The notes below the pieces were generated by a model. It saw only the letters and a program-made list of their open reading frames with translations. It made no database searches and had not been told where the DNA came from. From Paenibacillus aquistagni (lineage in GTDB: Bacteria > Bacillota > Bacilli > Paenibacillales > Paenibacillaceae), in the NCBI RefSeq assembly GCF_900177815.1, contig NZ_FXAZ01000001.1, positions 1,612,001 through 1,676,000 on the forward strand: 64,000 bases of DNA, in the 5' to 3' direction. The position numbers and the translations under genes were made by a program. Below are positions 53,405 through 63,144 of this stretch, one piece after another. Position 1 is the stretch's first letter. The number at the start of each line of letters is the position of its first letter.

Positions 53405-54733
53405 TTACACAAAGCGCTGAACGCCATCCTTTGAGACGATTGCATAGACAAGCGGCTTCTGCTCTACAGCTGAGGAAGACAGCTGATAGGCCTTCACAAT
53501 CCGGGCGGATGCTTCGCTTGCTCTAGATTCATCATTCACATGAAGAATCGCAAGTACGTCGCCTGCTTGAACTGGGTCGGCTACTTTTTTGCGCAGATCA
53601 ATGCCTACCGCAAGATCAATCTGGCTTTCCTTGGTCTCACGGCCTGCGCCAAGAAGCATGGCGGCAATCCCGATGCTTTCCGCTTCGATCGCAGCAACAT
53701 ATCCTGAAGACTCGGCCTTAACCTCAATCTTCTTCGCCGCATGCGGCAGACGTTCAGGGTGCTCGATCATATCTGCATCCCCTTGCTGAGCCTGTACGAG
53801 CTGCTTCAAGCGCTCGAAGGCAGAACCATCTTGGATGTGAGCCTCAAGCTTTGCTTTCGCTTCATCAATGGTTCCTGCCTGTTCGCCTAAAACGAGCATA
53901 TGCGAGCCGAGCGTCATGCAGAGATCATGCAGATCGCTTGGTCCGCGCCCTCGCAGCGTATCGATTGCCTCTTCAACCTCCAGCGCATTGCCGATCAAAT
54001 GTCCAAGCGGCTGATCCATATCCGAGATGATCGCTACGGTTTGTCTGCCAACTTCTGTACCGATATCCACCATCGCTTGTGCAAGAAGAATCGAATCATC
54101 CAGCGTCTTCATAAATGCTCCGCTGCCCGTCTTAACATCAAGCACGATTGCATCTGCTCCTGCTGCTATCTTCTTGCTCATGACAGAGCTTGCAATCAAC
54201 GGGATAGAGTCCACTGTTGCCGTAACATCACGAAGCGCATAGAGCTTTTTGTCGGCAGGGGTAATATTGCCGCTCTGCCCAATAAGCGAAACCCCAATCT
54301 CATTGACTTGCTTGAAGAATGCTTCTCGGCTCAATTCCACCTGAAACCCTGCGATAGATTCCAGCTTGTCGATCGTTCCGCCTGTATGCCCAAGCCCTCT
54401 TCCCGACATTTTAGCAACAGGTACGCCCGCTGCCGCTACCATCGGCGCAAGCACCAAGGTCGTTTTGTCGCCCACTCCGCCAGTTGAGTGCTTATCAACC
54501 TTAATGCCGTGAATGGGGCTAAGGTCGATCTGATCGCCAGACTTCGCCATTTCAAGCGTGAGATGCGCTGTTTCCTGTGCATTCATGCCTTTAAAATAAA
54601 TCGCCATAGCAAAAGCGCTAATCTGATAATCAGGAACGGATCCTTCACTGTATCCTTGAATCATAAACGCAATCTCTTCTTGGGACAGAACCTCTCCATC
54701 GCGCTTTTTATGAATGATGTCAACTGCTCGCAT
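53405..54733 (-). CDS. pdp: Pyrimidine-nucleoside phosphorylase
   Basis: This 442-aa enzyme splits thymidine, deoxyuridine or uridine with phosphate. Blocks include [32 protein letters not shown] (phosphate site), [13 protein letters not shown] and [10 protein letters not shown]-like KTGSGAFM. It forms a salvage operon with punA (40 bp) and deoB, which handle purine nucleosides and (deoxy)ribose phosphates. Confidence 0.96.
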   Translation of the reverse strand: MRAVDIIHKKRDGEVLSQEEIAFMIQGYSEGSVPDYQISAFAMAIYFKGMNAQETAHLTLEMAKSGDQIDLSPIHGIKVDKHSTGGVGDKTTLVLAPMVAAAGVPVAKMSGRGLGHTGGTIDKLESIAGFQVELSREAFFKQVNEIGVSLIGQSGNITPADKKLYALRDVTATVDSIPLIASSVMSKKIAAGADAIVLDVKTGSGAFMKTLDDSILLAQAMVDIGTEVGRQTVAIISDMDQPLGHLIGNALEVEEAIDTLRGRGPSDLHDLCMTLGSHMLVLGEQAGTIDEAKAKLEAHIQDGSAFERLKQLVQAQQGDADMIEHPERLPHAAKKIEVKAESSGYVAAIEAESIGIAAMLLGAGRETKESQIDLAVGIDLRKKVADPVQAGDVLAILHVNDESRASEASARIVKAYQLSSSAVEQKPLVYAIVSKDGVQRFV

Positions 54734-54773
54734 GTGTCAGCCTCCTTGATGTGGGTTCAACTTACTTGCAGCA

Positions 54774-55607
54774 TTAAGCCATTGCCGGAATAATATCTAG
54801 AACAAGCTTCAGGAACTGCTCTCTTACTTTGTCAGCAGTCTCCATCACTTCCTCATGGGACAATGGCTGATCCAAAATACCTGCTGCCATGTTGCTAATG
54901 CAGGATATGCCAAGAACCTCCATACCTGCATGACTTGCTACAATTACCTCAGACACTGTAGACATGCCGACAGCGTCTGCTCCTAACGTTCTTAACATTC
55001 GAATCTCCGCTGGCGTCTCATAGTTAGGACCTAGCAAGCCGGCATATACGCCCTCGCGGAATGTAAAGGAATGCTTGGCAGCAACCTCATGAGCTGCTTG
55101 GCGGAGCCTCTTGCTGTAAGCCTGAGACATGTCTGGGAAGCGTGGACCAAGCTTATTGTCATTGGCGCCGATAAGCGGGCTTGTCCCTGTCATGTTCAAG
55201 TGATCGCTGATCAACATCAGGTCTCCCGCTTCAAAGGAAGTATTTACGCCGCCTGCCGCATTCGTTACCAGCAGCTGCTTTACGCCAATCGCCTTCATGA
55301 CTCGCACGGGGAATGCTGTCATCTCCGGGCCATAACCTTCGTACATATGGAAGCGCCCCTTCATAAGCACAACGCCGCGGCCTTGAATTGTGCCGATCAA
55401 CAGCTCCCCTGCATGTCCTTCAACTGTGGACTGTGGAAAGTGCGGAATGTCGCTGTATGCGATCGTTGTAGGATTCTCAACGAGATCAGCTAGCACGCCT
55501 AAGCCAGAGCCTAGAATAAGACCCACCTCTGGGGCAACCTCTGTTTTTCCTTTAATGTACGAAGCTGCTGCTTCAATGTGTTCAAATGACAACCTTGCTT
55601 GACTCAT
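54774..55607 (-). CDS. punA: Purine-nucleoside phosphorylase (trimeric type)
   Basis: PunA (277 aa) phosphorolyses inosine and guanosine. Trimeric-type motifs are LILGSGLG (phosphate site), EGHAGELLIGTI, LVTNAAGGVN and MSTVSEVIVASHAG. The ATG 55607 lies 8 bp after GGAGG. It lies between deoB and pdp. Confidence 0.97.
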   Translation of the reverse strand: MSQARLSFEHIEAAASYIKGKTEVAPEVGLILGSGLGVLADLVENPTTIAYSDIPHFPQSTVEGHAGELLIGTIQGRGVVLMKGRFHMYEGYGPEMTAFPVRVMKAIGVKQLLVTNAAGGVNTSFEAGDLMLISDHLNMTGTSPLIGANDNKLGPRFPDMSQAYSKRLRQAAHEVAAKHSFTFREGVYAGLLGPNYETPAEIRMLRTLGADAVGMSTVSEVIVASHAGMEVLGISCISNMAAGILDQPLSHEEVMETADKVREQFLKLVLDIIPAMA

Positions 55608-55678
55608 GATATGATCCTCCATTTACCCATGTATTATGGTACATTCGCTTTGTTAATCTATTCTAACATCGGTCAGGC

Positions 55679-56869
55679 TTACAGTTCAGATAAGAAGCTA
55701 GTACCGATCTTAGGCATCTGCGCACCAAAATTATCTGCTATTGTTGCGCCTAGATCCGCATAAGTGGCGCGTACGCCAATGGTGCTTCCAGCTTTGATAG
55801 ATGGGCTGTATAGCAGAACTGGAACATACTCCCGTGTGTGATCCGTACCCGGGTGAACAGGGTCATTGCCATGATCTGCTGTAATCACAAGCAGATCCTT
55901 CTCCCCTGTCCGCTCAAGGAAATCCGGAATAGCCGCATCGAACTCCTCCAGCGCCTTCGCATAGCCTTCTGGGTCGCGCCGATGTCCATATAATGAATCG
56001 AAATCCACAAGGTTCGTGAACAACAAGCCTTCAAATGGCTTCGTCATCTGTTCTAAGGTGACTTCAATCCCATGGGCATTGCTCTTCGTAGGATAGGACT
56101 CCGCAATGCCTTCGCCAGAGAAGATATCATTGATCTTGCCAACAGAGATGACATCCTTCCCTTGGTCCTTAAGCGCATTCAACACGGTTGGTTCAGGCGG
56201 CTTCACAGCATAATCATGGCGATTGGATGTTCTGGTGAAGCTGCCAGGCTGTCCAACATAAGGTCTGGCAATAACTCGTCCGACTGCATAAGGCTCTTCA
56301 AGGGTCAATTTTCTAGCAATTTCACAAGCGCGGTACAGCTCGTCTAGCGCAATAACGTCTTCATGCGCCGCAATCTGGAATACGCTGTCTGCAGACGTAT
56401 AAACAATCCATGCCCCCGTCTTCATCTGTTCTTCGCCATATTCAACCAGAATCTCTGTGCCTGAAGCAGGCTTATTGGCTAGAACTTTTCGCCCAGTGGC
56501 TTCCTCAAATTGCTGAATAAGTTCTGGTGGAAAGCCGTCAGGGAACGTGTTGAATGGTGTTGTAATATGCAGCCCCATCAATTCCCAATGCCCCGTCATC
56601 GTATCTTTGCCTGCTGAGATCTCTGCCATCTTGCCAAACATTCCTGCGGGCTTATCTACGCCGCGAACAGTACCGAGATCCGCAATATTGCCTAGTCCAA
56701 GCTGCTGAAGGTGCTCAAGCTTGATATTAGGAACCCGTTCAACAATATGTCCAAGGGTATGCGACCCCTTATCGCCAAACTGCTCTGCATCCGGCAATTC
56801 ACCGATGCCAACACTGTCCATAACGATAACGGTGATCTTGTCAAATTTTTGATTGGATTTTTGTGTCAA
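55679..56869 (-). CDS. deoB: Phosphopentomutase
   Basis: DeoB (396 aa) interconverts (deoxy)ribose 1- and 5-phosphates. Metal-binding motifs of the alkaline-phosphatase superfamily are intact: [21 protein letters not shown] with the catalytic Thr, and ITADHGNDP. The start is most likely TTG 56869, 9 bp after GAGGAG. It is the first gene of deoB-punA-pdp and follows xerD. Confidence 0.97.
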   Translation of the reverse strand: MTQKSNQKFDKITVIVMDSVGIGELPDAEQFGDKGSHTLGHIVERVPNIKLEHLQQLGLGNIADLGTVRGVDKPAGMFGKMAEISAGKDTMTGHWELMGLHITTPFNTFPDGFPPELIQQFEEATGRKVLANKPASGTEILVEYGEEQMKTGAWIVYTSADSVFQIAAHEDVIALDELYRACEIARKLTLEEPYAVGRVIARPYVGQPGSFTRTSNRHDYAVKPPEPTVLNALKDQGKDVISVGKINDIFSGEGIAESYPTKSNAHGIEVTLEQMTKPFEGLLFTNLVDFDSLYGHRRDPEGYAKALEEFDAAIPDFLERTGEKDLLVITADHGNDPVHPGTDHTREYVPVLLYSPSIKAGSTIGVRATYADLGATIADNFGAQMPKIGTSFLSEL

Positions 56870-56942
56870 CGCCAATCACTCCTCTTTTATCTTCTAAGTT
56901 AGTCTGTCTTCGAATGCTTGTCTCCATTCCAGCTAAAAGTCA

Positions 56943-57884
56943 TCATGTTGACTTGCGTGCACGAGGGTGAGCCTGAGTATATACTTCCTTCATGCTTAAT
57001 TTTTTTGGAGATATGGCATAGCGCTGGGTTGTGGCAGGGTCCGCATGACCGAGCATCTCTTGAACTGCACGTACATCAGCTCCATTTTGAAGCATGTGAG
57101 CGGCAAACGATTGCCTTAACGTATGAGGCGTCAAGGATGCAGGCAGCGACAGCACCTCAGCATGCTTTTTCAACAACTTCCAGAAGCCCTGTCTTGTTAT
57201 GCGCTGTCCTCTCGAATTAAGAAACAATGCTTGTCCATGAGAAGCCGTCTCCCTTAACTCACTATCCACTTCAGCATGTCTAGCATACTCCGGCCTTCCA
57301 TGCTGCAAATAGAGCTGAAGCGCCTCTATAGCCTCTTGTCCAAGCGGAACAATCCGCTCTTTTCGGTTCAGCTCCAATCGAACAAACCCTAGCTGCAGGT
57401 GAACATCTTCAATATTCATTTGAATCAGCTCTGAGATTCGCACACCCGTTCCATACAGCGTCTCAAGCATGGCTCTGTCCCGCATCCCTTGAACCGATTC
57501 AGGGTCAGGCTCTGCCAAGAGCTGCTCTACCTGTTCAACAGACAGCAGCATCGGTTCTTTCTTTGACGGCTTGGGAAGCTCAATCGCAAGGGCAGGATTA
57601 ACTGCCAGTTCGCCTTCTTTCACGATGTATTGAAAAAAGGAATGAAGCGCAGCTCGATGGCGTTGTACCGTGCTCGCAGCCTTGCCTTCTTGCCGCAGTG
57701 TGCCAATATAATATTGAACATGATGAGGGGCAAGCTGAGCTGGTTCTTGCAAATCTTCTTTTTTTGCATACTGTATAAAGGCGGTAAGGTCTCTTCTATA
57801 TGCATCAAGGGTATGTACCGACAGCTGACGCTCTTCCTTTAAGTATTGTAGGTAAGGTTCAAACAGCCTATCCCATTTTGTCAT
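56943..57884 (-). CDS. xerD: Tyrosine recombinase XerD-like
   Basis: This 313-aa site-specific recombinase sits where B. subtilis xerD (ripX) is, between yqzK and deoB. The N-terminal SAM-like domain (YLQYLKEERQLSVHTLDAYRRDL) and catalytic residues Arg (GTGVRISEL), His-x-x-Arg (HTLRQSFAAH), His (LGHAD) and Tyr (TTQRYA) are present. The beta-hairpin normally reading GKGNKER is changed to ELNRKER, so the usual catalytic Lys is not in place. XerD resolves chromosome dimers at dif. ATG 57884 follows GGGGGG. Confidence 0.9.
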   Translation of the reverse strand: MTKWDRLFEPYLQYLKEERQLSVHTLDAYRRDLTAFIQYAKKEDLQEPAQLAPHHVQYYIGTLRQEGKAASTVQRHRAALHSFFQYIVKEGELAVNPALAIELPKPSKKEPMLLSVEQVEQLLAEPDPESVQGMRDRAMLETLYGTGVRISELIQMNIEDVHLQLGFVRLELNRKERIVPLGQEAIEALQLYLQHGRPEYARHAEVDSELRETASHGQALFLNSRGQRITRQGFWKLLKKHAEVLSLPASLTPHTLRQSFAAHMLQNGADVRAVQEMLGHADPATTQRYAISPKKLSMKEVYTQAHPRARKST

Positions 57885-57946
57885 TGGCAACCCCCCACTA
57901 CTTGTACTTTCTCTATCATACATCATGCTCTAGCCTTATTGCACCA

Positions 57947-58183
57947 TCATTCCCCCAACCAGTAAAACAAACGAATTCTAGAAGTGATGGAGTCTGATTC
58001 CAACTGAAGATCTGGGTCCGATTGAAACACCTTCACCGCTCTGCCGTGCGGAATTCTATATTTGTCAACAGGAGCAATCCAGTCTGTCACCGTATTAAAT
58101 ATTTGTACCACTGCATAGGTGCAAATTAAAAAGACAGCAATGAACTTCAACCGATCAAGCCACTTGCGTACCGAGATAATCAA
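57947..58183 (-). CDS. YqzK-like membrane protein (DUF4227)
   Basis: This 78-aa protein has one transmembrane helix (LKFIAVFLICTYAVVQIFNTV) and a C-terminal extracytoplasmic part (YRIPHGRAVKVFQ...RIRLFYWLGE). It matches YqzK/DUF4227, always found beside fur and xerD. The TTG start at 58183 follows GGGGGG at 6 bp; the longer frame upstream has no ribosome site. Confidence 0.8.
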   Translation of the reverse strand: MIISVRKWLDRLKFIAVFLICTYAVVQIFNTVTDWIAPVDKYRIPHGRAVKVFQSDPDLQLESDSITSRIRLFYWLGE

Positions 58184-58426
58184 GAGAATCCCCCCGTATT
58201 TTGGGTTAGCTTGGTGACAAGCATTATTTGTCCTTCTATCACGATATGAACCCCGCAATCGCTTTATGCGCTTCACAGGCATTCTAAATGGACTGCATGA
58301 CATAGCCTTGGCGTTCAATGGACCTGCAGGATTTACTCCGCATCATCACCGTTTCATAGGCGGCTACATACTATAATTCATCTTGACACGTTGCTTGAAT
58401 AACGATTCGTCAGGAGGATGAACGAC

Positions 58427-59818
58427 ATGGCAAAAAAGGTATCTCAGCTCTTAACGGCAGCCATACGGAGTGTTCCGGAGGAACGCAAAATTCGCAAAAT
58501 GATCGTGATGAAAGATCACGACAGTTATCTTGAGTGCATCCAGCAGCTATACGATCAGGGCTACAAGCCAATCAAAACCATAGATACTGCTCATCTTCTA
58601 TGCTGCCATCTCGATGCACAGCTCTTGAACGATTCTCTCCTCCAGCATCCAGCTATTCATCATATTGAGACCGATGTGAGAGTTCATGTTCATCCCATAG
58701 GCAGCAAGAATCAACGGATGCATCAAGTGCAATCCTCGAAAAAGAAGAGGCAGCAAAGCATCCGAATCCCATGGGGCATCCGCGCCATACATGCTCCTGC
58801 TGTCTGGCCGCAGACACGAGGAGCTGGCGTCAAGGTTGGATTTATTGACACAGGCATATCCCCTCACCCTGACTTATGGATTCAAGGCGGAGTCAACACC
58901 ATCGCCTATGGCGAGTCGTTTGAAGACGATAATGGCCATGGCACACATATCGCGGGAACCGTGGCTGCTCTTGGCAAGCAGGGCATGCTGATTGGTGTTG
59001 CTCCTGACATATCCCTATACGCTGTAAAATCCTTGGACAATCAAGGCGATGGATATGTATCCGATATTTTGGATGGTATCGAATGGTGCATTCGAGAGCG
59101 CATGCATATGATCAACATGAGCCTTGGACTTGATGCACCGAGCCGCTCCTTAAGAAACTCGATCCGCAAGGCACAGCAGCAAGGCATCATCATCGTCTCC
59201 TCCGCAGGAAACAGCGGACCGAACAGCCGGATCATTGACGAGCCTGCCAGCTATCCTGATGTGATAGCCGTAGCAGCCTCCAATCAAAAAGGACGAATCG
59301 CCCCATTCAGCAGCAGAGGAAGAGGCATTACCATTACCGCACCCGGTGTAGACATTCTCTCGACCTCGCGTGGGGGCGGATTCGGGACCGAATCGGGGAC
59401 ATCCATGGCTGCTCCTCATGTGACAGGTACGATCGCATTAATGCTGAGCTTAAAGCCCAACCTAAGCGCAAGCGACATCCAACAAATCCTGATCAGCTCC
59501 TCGCAGCGTCTCAAAGGATATCGCAACAATTCTCAAGGGGCTGGACTGCTCAACACAGCACGCGCCATTCAAGACATGCACACAGGCGCAGATAAAAAGA
59601 TGCCATCTGCTTCTTCCAAGCCAATAGATGCTTTTAACACCCCTAGTCTCGCATTACCCCTCCGACCCTTCGTTCAAGCGAGCAAACATCGAAAAAAACG
59701 TCATATCCCTAAGAAAAATAAATCTTCGATCCCTCTGCTTGTTGAACCTCAAGTCAAAGCAACCCAAGCTGGAAATCGCAAAGTTAACTCCTTGAAAAAG
59801 AACACGAAAAAGCCCTAG
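58427..59818 (+). CDS. Subtilisin-family (S8) serine protease, probably cytoplasmic
   Basis: This 463-aa protease has the catalytic triad Asp141 (GFIDTGI), His171 (NGHGTHIAG) and Ser326 (GTSMAAPH), plus the oxyanion Asn in SSAGNSG. The N-terminal ~100 residues look like an inhibitor_I9-type prodomain (YLECIQQLYDQGYKPIKTID). No signal peptide is present. The last ~80 residues are basic and disordered (ASKHRKKRHIPKKNKSS). ATG 58427 lies 9 bp after AGGAGG. It is on the plus strand, inserted between yqzK and fur, and converges on fur. The target is unknown; intracellular processing is inferred. Confidence 0.88.
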   Translation: MAKKVSQLLTAAIRSVPEERKIRKMIVMKDHDSYLECIQQLYDQGYKPIKTIDTAHLLCCHLDAQLLNDSLLQHPAIHHIETDVRVHVHPIGSKNQRMHQVQSSKKKRQQSIRIPWGIRAIHAPAVWPQTRGAGVKVGFIDTGISPHPDLWIQGGVNTIAYGESFEDDNGHGTHIAGTVAALGKQGMLIGVAPDISLYAVKSLDNQGDGYVSDILDGIEWCIRERMHMINMSLGLDAPSRSLRNSIRKAQQQGIIIVSSAGNSGPNSRIIDEPASYPDVIAVAASNQKGRIAPFSSRGRGITITAPGVDILSTSRGGGFGTESGTSMAAPHVTGTIALMLSLKPNLSASDIQQILISSSQRLKGYRNNSQGAGLLNTARAIQDMHTGADKKMPSASSKPIDAFNTPSLALPLRPFVQASKHRKKRHIPKKNKSSIPLLVEPQVKATQAGNRKVNSLKKNTKKP

Positions 59819-59838
59819 AGATGTCTCCAGGGCTTCCT
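59808..59838 (+). terminator. Shared terminator between the S8 protease gene and fur
   Basis: AAGCCCT...AGGGCTT with an inner AGA/TCT pair, and A/T-rich flanks. It lies between convergent genes. Confidence 0.6.
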
Positions 59839-59862
59839 TCGTTCGTTATATTGAGTTCCGCG

Positions 59863-60327
59863 TCACGACTCGGTATCCTTCTTCTGATCCTTCTCCTGGC
59901 AGCTCTTGCAGATGCCTTGGAAGTCCAGTCGGTGATCAATGACGTGAAAAGAGTATTCCTTCTCCAAACGTTCCTCTAAAGGTCCAAGCCAATCGTCCAT
60001 TATCTCTTGCATGCTTCCACATTGAACGCAAATCAAATGGTGATGATGATGCTTCGTATCGTCACCACGCAAATCATATCTCGCTACTCCGTCTCCGAAG
60101 TTAAGCTTATGAACAACGTGCAGTTCACTTAACAATTCCAATGTTCGATACACGGTGGCAAGACCGATTTCAGGAGCTTTCTCCTTGACGAGCATAAACA
60201 CATCTTCTGCGCTAAGATGGTCTTCTTCATTCTCTAAGAGTACTCGTACTGTCGCTTCACGCTGCGGTGTCAGCTTGTATCCTTGGGATTGAAGCTGCTG
60301 CTTAATCTTATCAATCTGCGCTTCCAT
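59863..60327 (-). CDS. fur: Ferric uptake regulator Fur
   Basis: Fur (154 aa) has the winged-helix domain (YKLTPQREATVRVLLENEEDHLSAEDVF, ATVYRTLELLSEL), the metal-binding HHHHHLICVQCG region with one CxxC and the second zinc CxxC (ICKSC) near the end. Synteny (yqzK-fur-spoIIM) supports Fur over PerR or Zur. ATG 60327 follows GGGGGGA at 9 bp. It is the likely ligand of the two Fur boxes at 10902 and 12054. Confidence 0.93.
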   Translation of the reverse strand: MEAQIDKIKQQLQSQGYKLTPQREATVRVLLENEEDHLSAEDVFMLVKEKAPEIGLATVYRTLELLSELHVVHKLNFGDGVARYDLRGDDTKHHHHHLICVQCGSMQEIMDDWLGPLEERLEKEYSFHVIDHRLDFQGICKSCQEKDQKKDTES

Positions 60328-60433
60328 GGTCTGGTCTCCCCCCTTGCCGCCTAGCCACAATTCGACTCACTTCTACCATTATAGGTGCGAACAGTAAGGA
60401 GTGTCAAATGATTTGCTAGAAGTTAAATGCAGA

Positions 60434-61054
60434 TTAACCATGGATGATCGTAGAACCGACCCAAGTCATAAATAAAGGGCTTACCCAATGCACAATTGCA
60501 GCCGCTGCAACAAGTCCTATACATGCGCTTACCTGAACTACCGCGTAGTTCAAAAATGGCGTGCGAAGCGACTTCATCTTCGGAATCATAAGCCGATTCT
60601 TAATGACGTGCAGCGAAAAAGCAAGCGAGGCCACACTCGCGATGAGCAGCAGGGGAATCGCAATCATATTCTGAGGCGCAATCGTAGCTGCTGCAACAAC
60701 AATCCCTTTCCAGGAGTATTGTCCGACAAGCGTTCCGACTGTAAAGCCCACAAACACTCCCTTGGCGAAGTCCATTACCAATATGAGCGGGAATCCAATA
60801 ATTGAAATGCCAAACACAGCAATAATCAGGATCCAGCGCCAATATTGCCACAATGCCTCCCAGAATGCGGCGTTTGTTGTATTCTCTCCGGCGCTTTGGA
60901 ATACATGCTGCAGCTGCCGAGATAAGTCCTCCTGCTGATCGAGTGTTAATGCATTCACGAGGAGTGCTCCAAACACCACTCCTGTTATAAAGATGATCGA
61001 CACAAAAATATATAGGTGAAGATGCTGACGCACGCTTGGCATCATAGAAGGCAT
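60434..61054 (-). CDS. spoIIM: Stage II sporulation protein M
   Basis: SpoIIM (206 aa) belongs to the SpoIIDMP complex that drives engulfment. Five hydrophobic helices and the motifs MDFAKGVFVGFTVGTLVG and APQNMIAIPLLLIASV are seen. Like B. subtilis spoIIM it lies between endoQ (yqxK) and fur. A sigma-E-like promoter lies at 61097-61125. Confidence 0.95.
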   Translation of the reverse strand: MPSMMPSVRQHLHLYIFVSIIFITGVVFGALLVNALTLDQQEDLSRQLQHVFQSAGENTTNAAFWEALWQYWRWILIIAVFGISIIGFPLILVMDFAKGVFVGFTVGTLVGQYSWKGIVVAAATIAPQNMIAIPLLLIASVASLAFSLHVIKNRLMIPKMKSLRTPFLNYAVVQVSACIGLVAAAAIVHWVSPLFMTWVGSTIIHG

Positions 61055-61096
61055 AACATTCTCCCCTCTCTAGTGAACATTCTATTGCTCGTTCAC

Positions 61097-61125
61097 ATCC
61101 TATGCGAGAGCATGTCCAACTATGC
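61097..61125 (-). promoter_or_regulatory. Candidate sigma-E promoter of spoIIM
   Basis: GCATAGT, 14 bp, CATAGGAT on the minus strand. Both boxes match sigma-E at 6 positions (6 of 7 and 6 of 8). It lies 43 bp before the start codon. Confidence 0.5.
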
Positions 61126-61160
61126 CAAGGAAGAATAGTACGATTCATTTGTACATATGA

Positions 61161-62408
61161 TCAGCCTCGTTCAATCCGTCCGTAGATGCCGCCGCCGCCG
61201 CTCTGAATCTTCACTTCGCCGCTTCTTGCTGCATGGAGGCGCTCCGCAAGCTCGGAGCCAATCACATCCCTTAATTGTTCTACCGTAGCCTGATGAAGAA
61301 CATTCATCTCGGTATGGAAGACTGCAAGCAGTTTCTCAAGCGTCTTGCTGCCAATGCCAGGAATGTATTCGAGCGGAATTTGATAATGATAAGGCGGTCT
61401 TTGCTGACTAGCCACCTTCGCCAAATCCTCGCTTCGATCCGCAATTGCCTCTATGCGGTCATGCACTCCCCGAACAAGACGCTTGCTTCCACATACTAAG
61501 CAGCGAAAGCTTCGTTCCCATGCCGGATTCAGTGCTGCTTGTTGAGCTTCTTCATGAGCTAGAAGATGGCCATTCAAACAAGTCGTGCGATGATACTTGC
61601 CAAGCTGCGGATTAAGGCCATAATTCGCGGCAATCCTGCAGCCTTGCTGGTCTCTAAGCGCCATGGACCATTCCTTGAAGGATGCGTCATGAAGTACCAA
61701 AGCATTGTACTCTCGCGCAATTTTGTTTAAGGAGTGCGCATCGGAGTTTGTGAGAAACGAAAAGCGATCAAGCTCAGACAACCGTTCTGCCATGCAAGTA
61801 TCTGCACTTAATCCAAGCTCAACGCCATCCACGGAATCGAGATCAAGAATCGACGCCATCTCTTTCGTACAGCTCCCAAAAATACTCTTATGGGGTGTAA
61901 AGATATGAGCGGGAATAAATAAGCCGCCATGAGACATCGTCTCCGCTTGCAGTGTTCTTGCATCGACATAGATCCGCTGCGTGGACAAACTCATGTTGCG
62001 AATGTGAGCGGACATCCATTGTGAAAAATGCTTCATCGCGTAGAAGCTTGGCATGTAGCACAGAACATGCGCCGAACCTGAGCCCTCGCGCACCTCGATC
62101 TCCGCACCGAGCATGATGGTTGTATTTTTGTAGCGAATGCCTCCATCTGGATGCTCTGTCATTTCCCCTGCCAAAAGAAGATCCTCGATGTCTTTTTGTA
62201 CCCCTGGAGCGTGACAATCAATGATGCCAATAAGATGAAGACCTTTCTTATCCGCTGCCTCATGCGCAATATTTTCGAATGTCAAGCTGCGGCTGCCGCT
62301 CATCTTCACTGGACGACCTTCTGATGTAGCACCAATATGAATGTGAAAATCCCCATAATATAGCGATGGGGATTGCTGCTCTATATGTGTTGTTGGATGA
62401 TTACTCAT
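61161..62408 (-). CDS. Endonuclease Q homolog (PHP-domain DNA repair nuclease)
   Basis: This 415-aa protein is the YqxK/EndoQ family. EndoQ cuts DNA 5' of deaminated bases such as uracil or hypoxanthine. The PHP metal-binding motifs are DFHIHIG, GIIDCHAP, GAEIEV, HIF and SDAHS. A four-Cys/His zinc-finger region (TCLNGH...CLVCGSKRL) and a C-terminal helix-hairpin-helix (YIPGIGSKTLEKLL) follow. It lies 15 bp after nudF, and both act in nucleotide/DNA sanitation. Confidence 0.9.
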   Translation of the reverse strand: MSNHPTTHIEQQSPSLYYGDFHIHIGATSEGRPVKMSGSRSLTFENIAHEAADKKGLHLIGIIDCHAPGVQKDIEDLLLAGEMTEHPDGGIRYKNTTIMLGAEIEVREGSGSAHVLCYMPSFYAMKHFSQWMSAHIRNMSLSTQRIYVDARTLQAETMSHGGLFIPAHIFTPHKSIFGSCTKEMASILDLDSVDGVELGLSADTCMAERLSELDRFSFLTNSDAHSLNKIAREYNALVLHDASFKEWSMALRDQQGCRIAANYGLNPQLGKYHRTTCLNGHLLAHEEAQQAALNPAWERSFRCLVCGSKRLVRGVHDRIEAIADRSEDLAKVASQQRPPYHYQIPLEYIPGIGSKTLEKLLAVFHTEMNVLHQATVEQLRDVIGSELAERLHAARSGEVKIQSGGGGIYGRIERG

Positions 62409-62423
62409 GCTGACGCACCTGCC

Positions 62424-63026
62424 TTATATTGGCCATTGTCCTGTCAGTTCATAGATTTGCCAGGCATAGATAGCATTAACCGTCTTCGCATCTGAGATTC
62501 GTCCATCACGCATCGCCTCAAATGCCTCTTCAAGCGTTATTTCCAATACTTCTAGGAATTCATCTTCATCGGTATGCATCTCTCCAGGCGTCAAATGATC
62601 TGCTGCATAAATGTGAATGATTTCATCTGCAAATCCAGGCGAGGTATATACAGAGCTCAGATGGACTAAATGTTCCGCCTTATAACCCGTCTCCTCCGCA
62701 AGTTCTCTTCTTGCCGCTGTCTCAGGCTCTTCGTCTGGATCAAGCTTGCCTGCAGGTATCTCAATTTGAGAGCGGCCCAAGGGCTTGCGATATTGATCAA
62801 CAACGATCATCTTACGGTCATGGATCGCGAGCACAGCAACTGCTCCTGGATGCCTTACAATTTCCCTTGTTGCGGTTGAACCGTCTGGAAGCGTTACGGT
62901 GTCGACCTGCAGGGAGATTACTTTTCCTTTAAAAATATTTGTCGATTCAACAGTCACCTCTTCGAATCGCTGATAGGGTGACCGAGCCTTGCCTTCATCC
63001 TGCCCATTGCGTTCAGTAAATGCCAC
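62424..63026 (-). CDS. nudF: ADP-ribose pyrophosphatase (Nudix)
   Basis: This 200-aa Nudix hydrolase has the Nudix box GKLDPDEEPETAARRELAEETGY, preceded by RKPLGRSQIEIPAG. Long N-terminal strands typical of ADP-ribose hydrolases are present. B. subtilis NudF (YqkG) has the same neighbours. The GTG start at 63026 lies 7 bp after AAGGAGG. It removes ADP-ribose in the cytoplasm. Confidence 0.94.
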   Translation of the reverse strand: MAFTERNGQDEGKARSPYQRFEEVTVESTNIFKGKVISLQVDTVTLPDGSTATREIVRHPGAVAVLAIHDRKMIVVDQYRKPLGRSQIEIPAGKLDPDEEPETAARRELAEETGYKAEHLVHLSSVYTSPGFADEIIHIYAADHLTPGEMHTDEDEFLEVLEITLEEAFEAMRDGRISDAKTVNAIYAWQIYELTGQWPI

Positions 63027-63059
63027 ACCAATTCCTCCTTCAATCATTTAACTCGTTAG

Positions 63060-63088
63060 GAATAGATCCGTTCATCAAGTCATACACA
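63060..63088 (+). promoter_or_regulatory. Candidate sigma-E promoter of the mciZ candidate
   Basis: GAATAGA (63060-63066), 14 bp, CATACACA (63081-63088). The -10 matches sigma-E CATACAmT at 7 of 8 and the -35 at 5 of 7. It is divergent from nudF. Confidence 0.55.
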
Positions 63089-63144
63089 TTATACCACTAG
63101 TGCTTGTCCAACAATCAATACACGATAAAAAGGGGCGTTCTTCG

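Noticed and set aside
60600-61148. 182-codon frame overlapping spoIIM
   Set aside because: Same strand, shifted frame, no ribosome site; spoIIM itself is unambiguous.
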